A stretch of DNA of 64,000 nt. It comes from Dyella silvae. Lineage in GTDB: Bacteria; Pseudomonadota; Gammaproteobacteria; Xanthomonadales; Rhodanobacteraceae. The notes beneath the pieces were generated by a model. It was not told the DNA's origin, made no database searches, and was given only the letters and a program-made list of their open reading frames with translations. A program made the position numbers and the translations under genes. Below, one piece after another: positions 63,481 through 64,000 of this stretch (position 1 is the stretch's first letter; each line of letters begins with the position of its first letter). The stretch covers positions 1 to 64,000 of the forward strand of contig NZ_JAPJBQ010000001.1 of NCBI RefSeq assembly GCF_026421305.1, written 5' to 3'.

Positions 63481-64000
63481 ATGCGTCCCTCCCGACCTTA
63501 TCCTCCCAAGCGTCCTGTTGCTGGCGTACCGAAGCACGGCTTGGCTCGCGTGCTTAGCAAGGCGGGCGTGTGCTCACGCAGCCAGGCGGAGAAAGCGATA
63601 CGCGAAGGGCGCGTGACCGTGGATGGCAAGGTCGTGCTCGATCCTGAGCGGCCGGCCGATGCGCAGCGTCAACGCATTGCACTGGATGGCGTCCCCGTGG
63701 CGGAGGCATCGCGTGTCTACATTGTGCTCAACAAACCTCGCGGCATCGTTGTCAGTGCAGCTGACGAGCGTGGACGCGATACGGTGTACGACCTGCTGAA
63801 AGACGCGGGCCTGCCGTGGTTGGGGCCAGTGGGCCGCCTCGACAAGGCCAGCGAAGGCTTATTGCTGTTGAGCAATGACAGCGTGTGGGCAGCGCATCTG
63901 ACCGAACCGAAACACCACGTGGACAAGACGTATCACGTGCAGGTGGACAGTGTGCCCGATCAGACATTGCTCGACGCACTGCTCGGTGGCGTAGTGGAGC
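63481..64000 (+). CDS. RsuA/RluE-family pseudouridine synthase, 3' end outside window
   Basis: The first 173 codons are in the window. An S4 RNA-binding domain (LARVLSKAGVCSRSQAEKAI, VTVDGKVVLDPERP) is followed by the catalytic domain with VYIVLNKPRGIVVSA and the catalytic Asp in GPVGRLDKASEGLLLLSND. It modifies uridine in rRNA; whether it is RsuA (16S) or RluB/E/F (23S) cannot be decided from this part. The frame is open to the last base. The ATG at 63481 has only a weak ribosome-binding site. Confidence 0.9.
   Translation, partial: MRPSRPYPPKRPVAGVPKHGLARVLSKAGVCSRSQAEKAIREGRVTVDGKVVLDPERPADAQRQRIALDGVPVAEASRVYIVLNKPRGIVVSAADERGRDTVYDLLKDAGLPWLGPVGRLDKASEGLLLLSNDSVWAAHLTEPKHHVDKTYHVQVDSVPDQTLLDALLGGVVE

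Overview
The window comes from a GC-rich gammaproteobacterium, most likely of the Xanthomonadales/Rhodanobacteraceae type (Dyella-, Luteibacter- or Rhodanobacter-like). This is an inference from protein flavour, from a Pseudomonas/Xanthomonad-style prp gene order and from GTAGGAGCGCAC-type REP elements; no search was run. About 60 genes cover both strands densely.

Layout. 0-2.1 kb: small secreted or membrane proteins of unknown function, separated by copies of a 24-bp dispersed palindrome. 2.1-8.9 kb: a phospholipase-D/cardiolipin-synthase-like lipoprotein, an HD hydrolase divergent from a GlxA-type regulator, and two tandem paralogous SAM methyltransferases divergent from a LysR regulator; three copies of a second long palindromic repeat sit at gene 3' ends. 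9.0-20.3 kb: a complete selenoprotein formate dehydrogenase module (periplasmic molybdopterin-fold protein, fdoG with an in-frame UGA and SECIS, fdoH, fdoI, fdhE) followed by selA, selB, selC (tRNA-Sec) and a convergent selD. Everything needed to make and use selenocysteine is in one 11-kb block. 20.4-24 kb: AraC regulator, NTF2-like protein and two convergent Crp/Fnr-type regulators. 24.3-27.1 kb: a graveyard of mobile DNA (HNH fragment, two-partner-secretion transporter fragment, TniB-like fragment, intact TniQ, and a cluster of three 16-18-bp repeats that look like transposase-binding sites). 27.2-34.3 kb: PadR/sensor operon, DUF1579 protein, DUF1501/DUF1800 pair, methyltransferase, OprB-like porin. 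34.4-43.5 kb: housekeeping genes (typA, 3-hydroxybutyrate-oligomer hydrolase, ppiB, yidB-like, glsB-like, aminotransferase, mdh, MerR regulator). 44.1-60.4 kb: propionate catabolism by the methylcitrate cycle (prpE, prpB, prpC, acnD, prpF, prpD), interrupted between prpC and acnD by about 6.5 kb. 60.6-64 kb: two tandem OmpA-family porins and the start of an RsuA-family pseudouridine synthase.

The most interesting region is the interruption of the prp locus. It begins with a good sigma-54 promoter and encodes, on one strand, a Gly/Ser/Asn-rich secreted protein, a small secreted protein, a C39 cysteine peptidase, another secreted protein and an outer-membrane barrel with an N-terminal coiled coil. 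The order and architecture resemble the fapC-D-E-F part of Pseudomonas Fap functional-amyloid operons, but the proteins are divergent. Two of the putative substrates carry the same L-x-x-M-x-G-G motif, which resembles the double-glycine sites cut by C39 peptidases. I propose a Fap-like amyloid or surface-fibre export system. The remaining insert holds a glutathione transferase and a TerC/YjbE-type metal exporter preceded by a yybP-ykoY-type manganese riboswitch.
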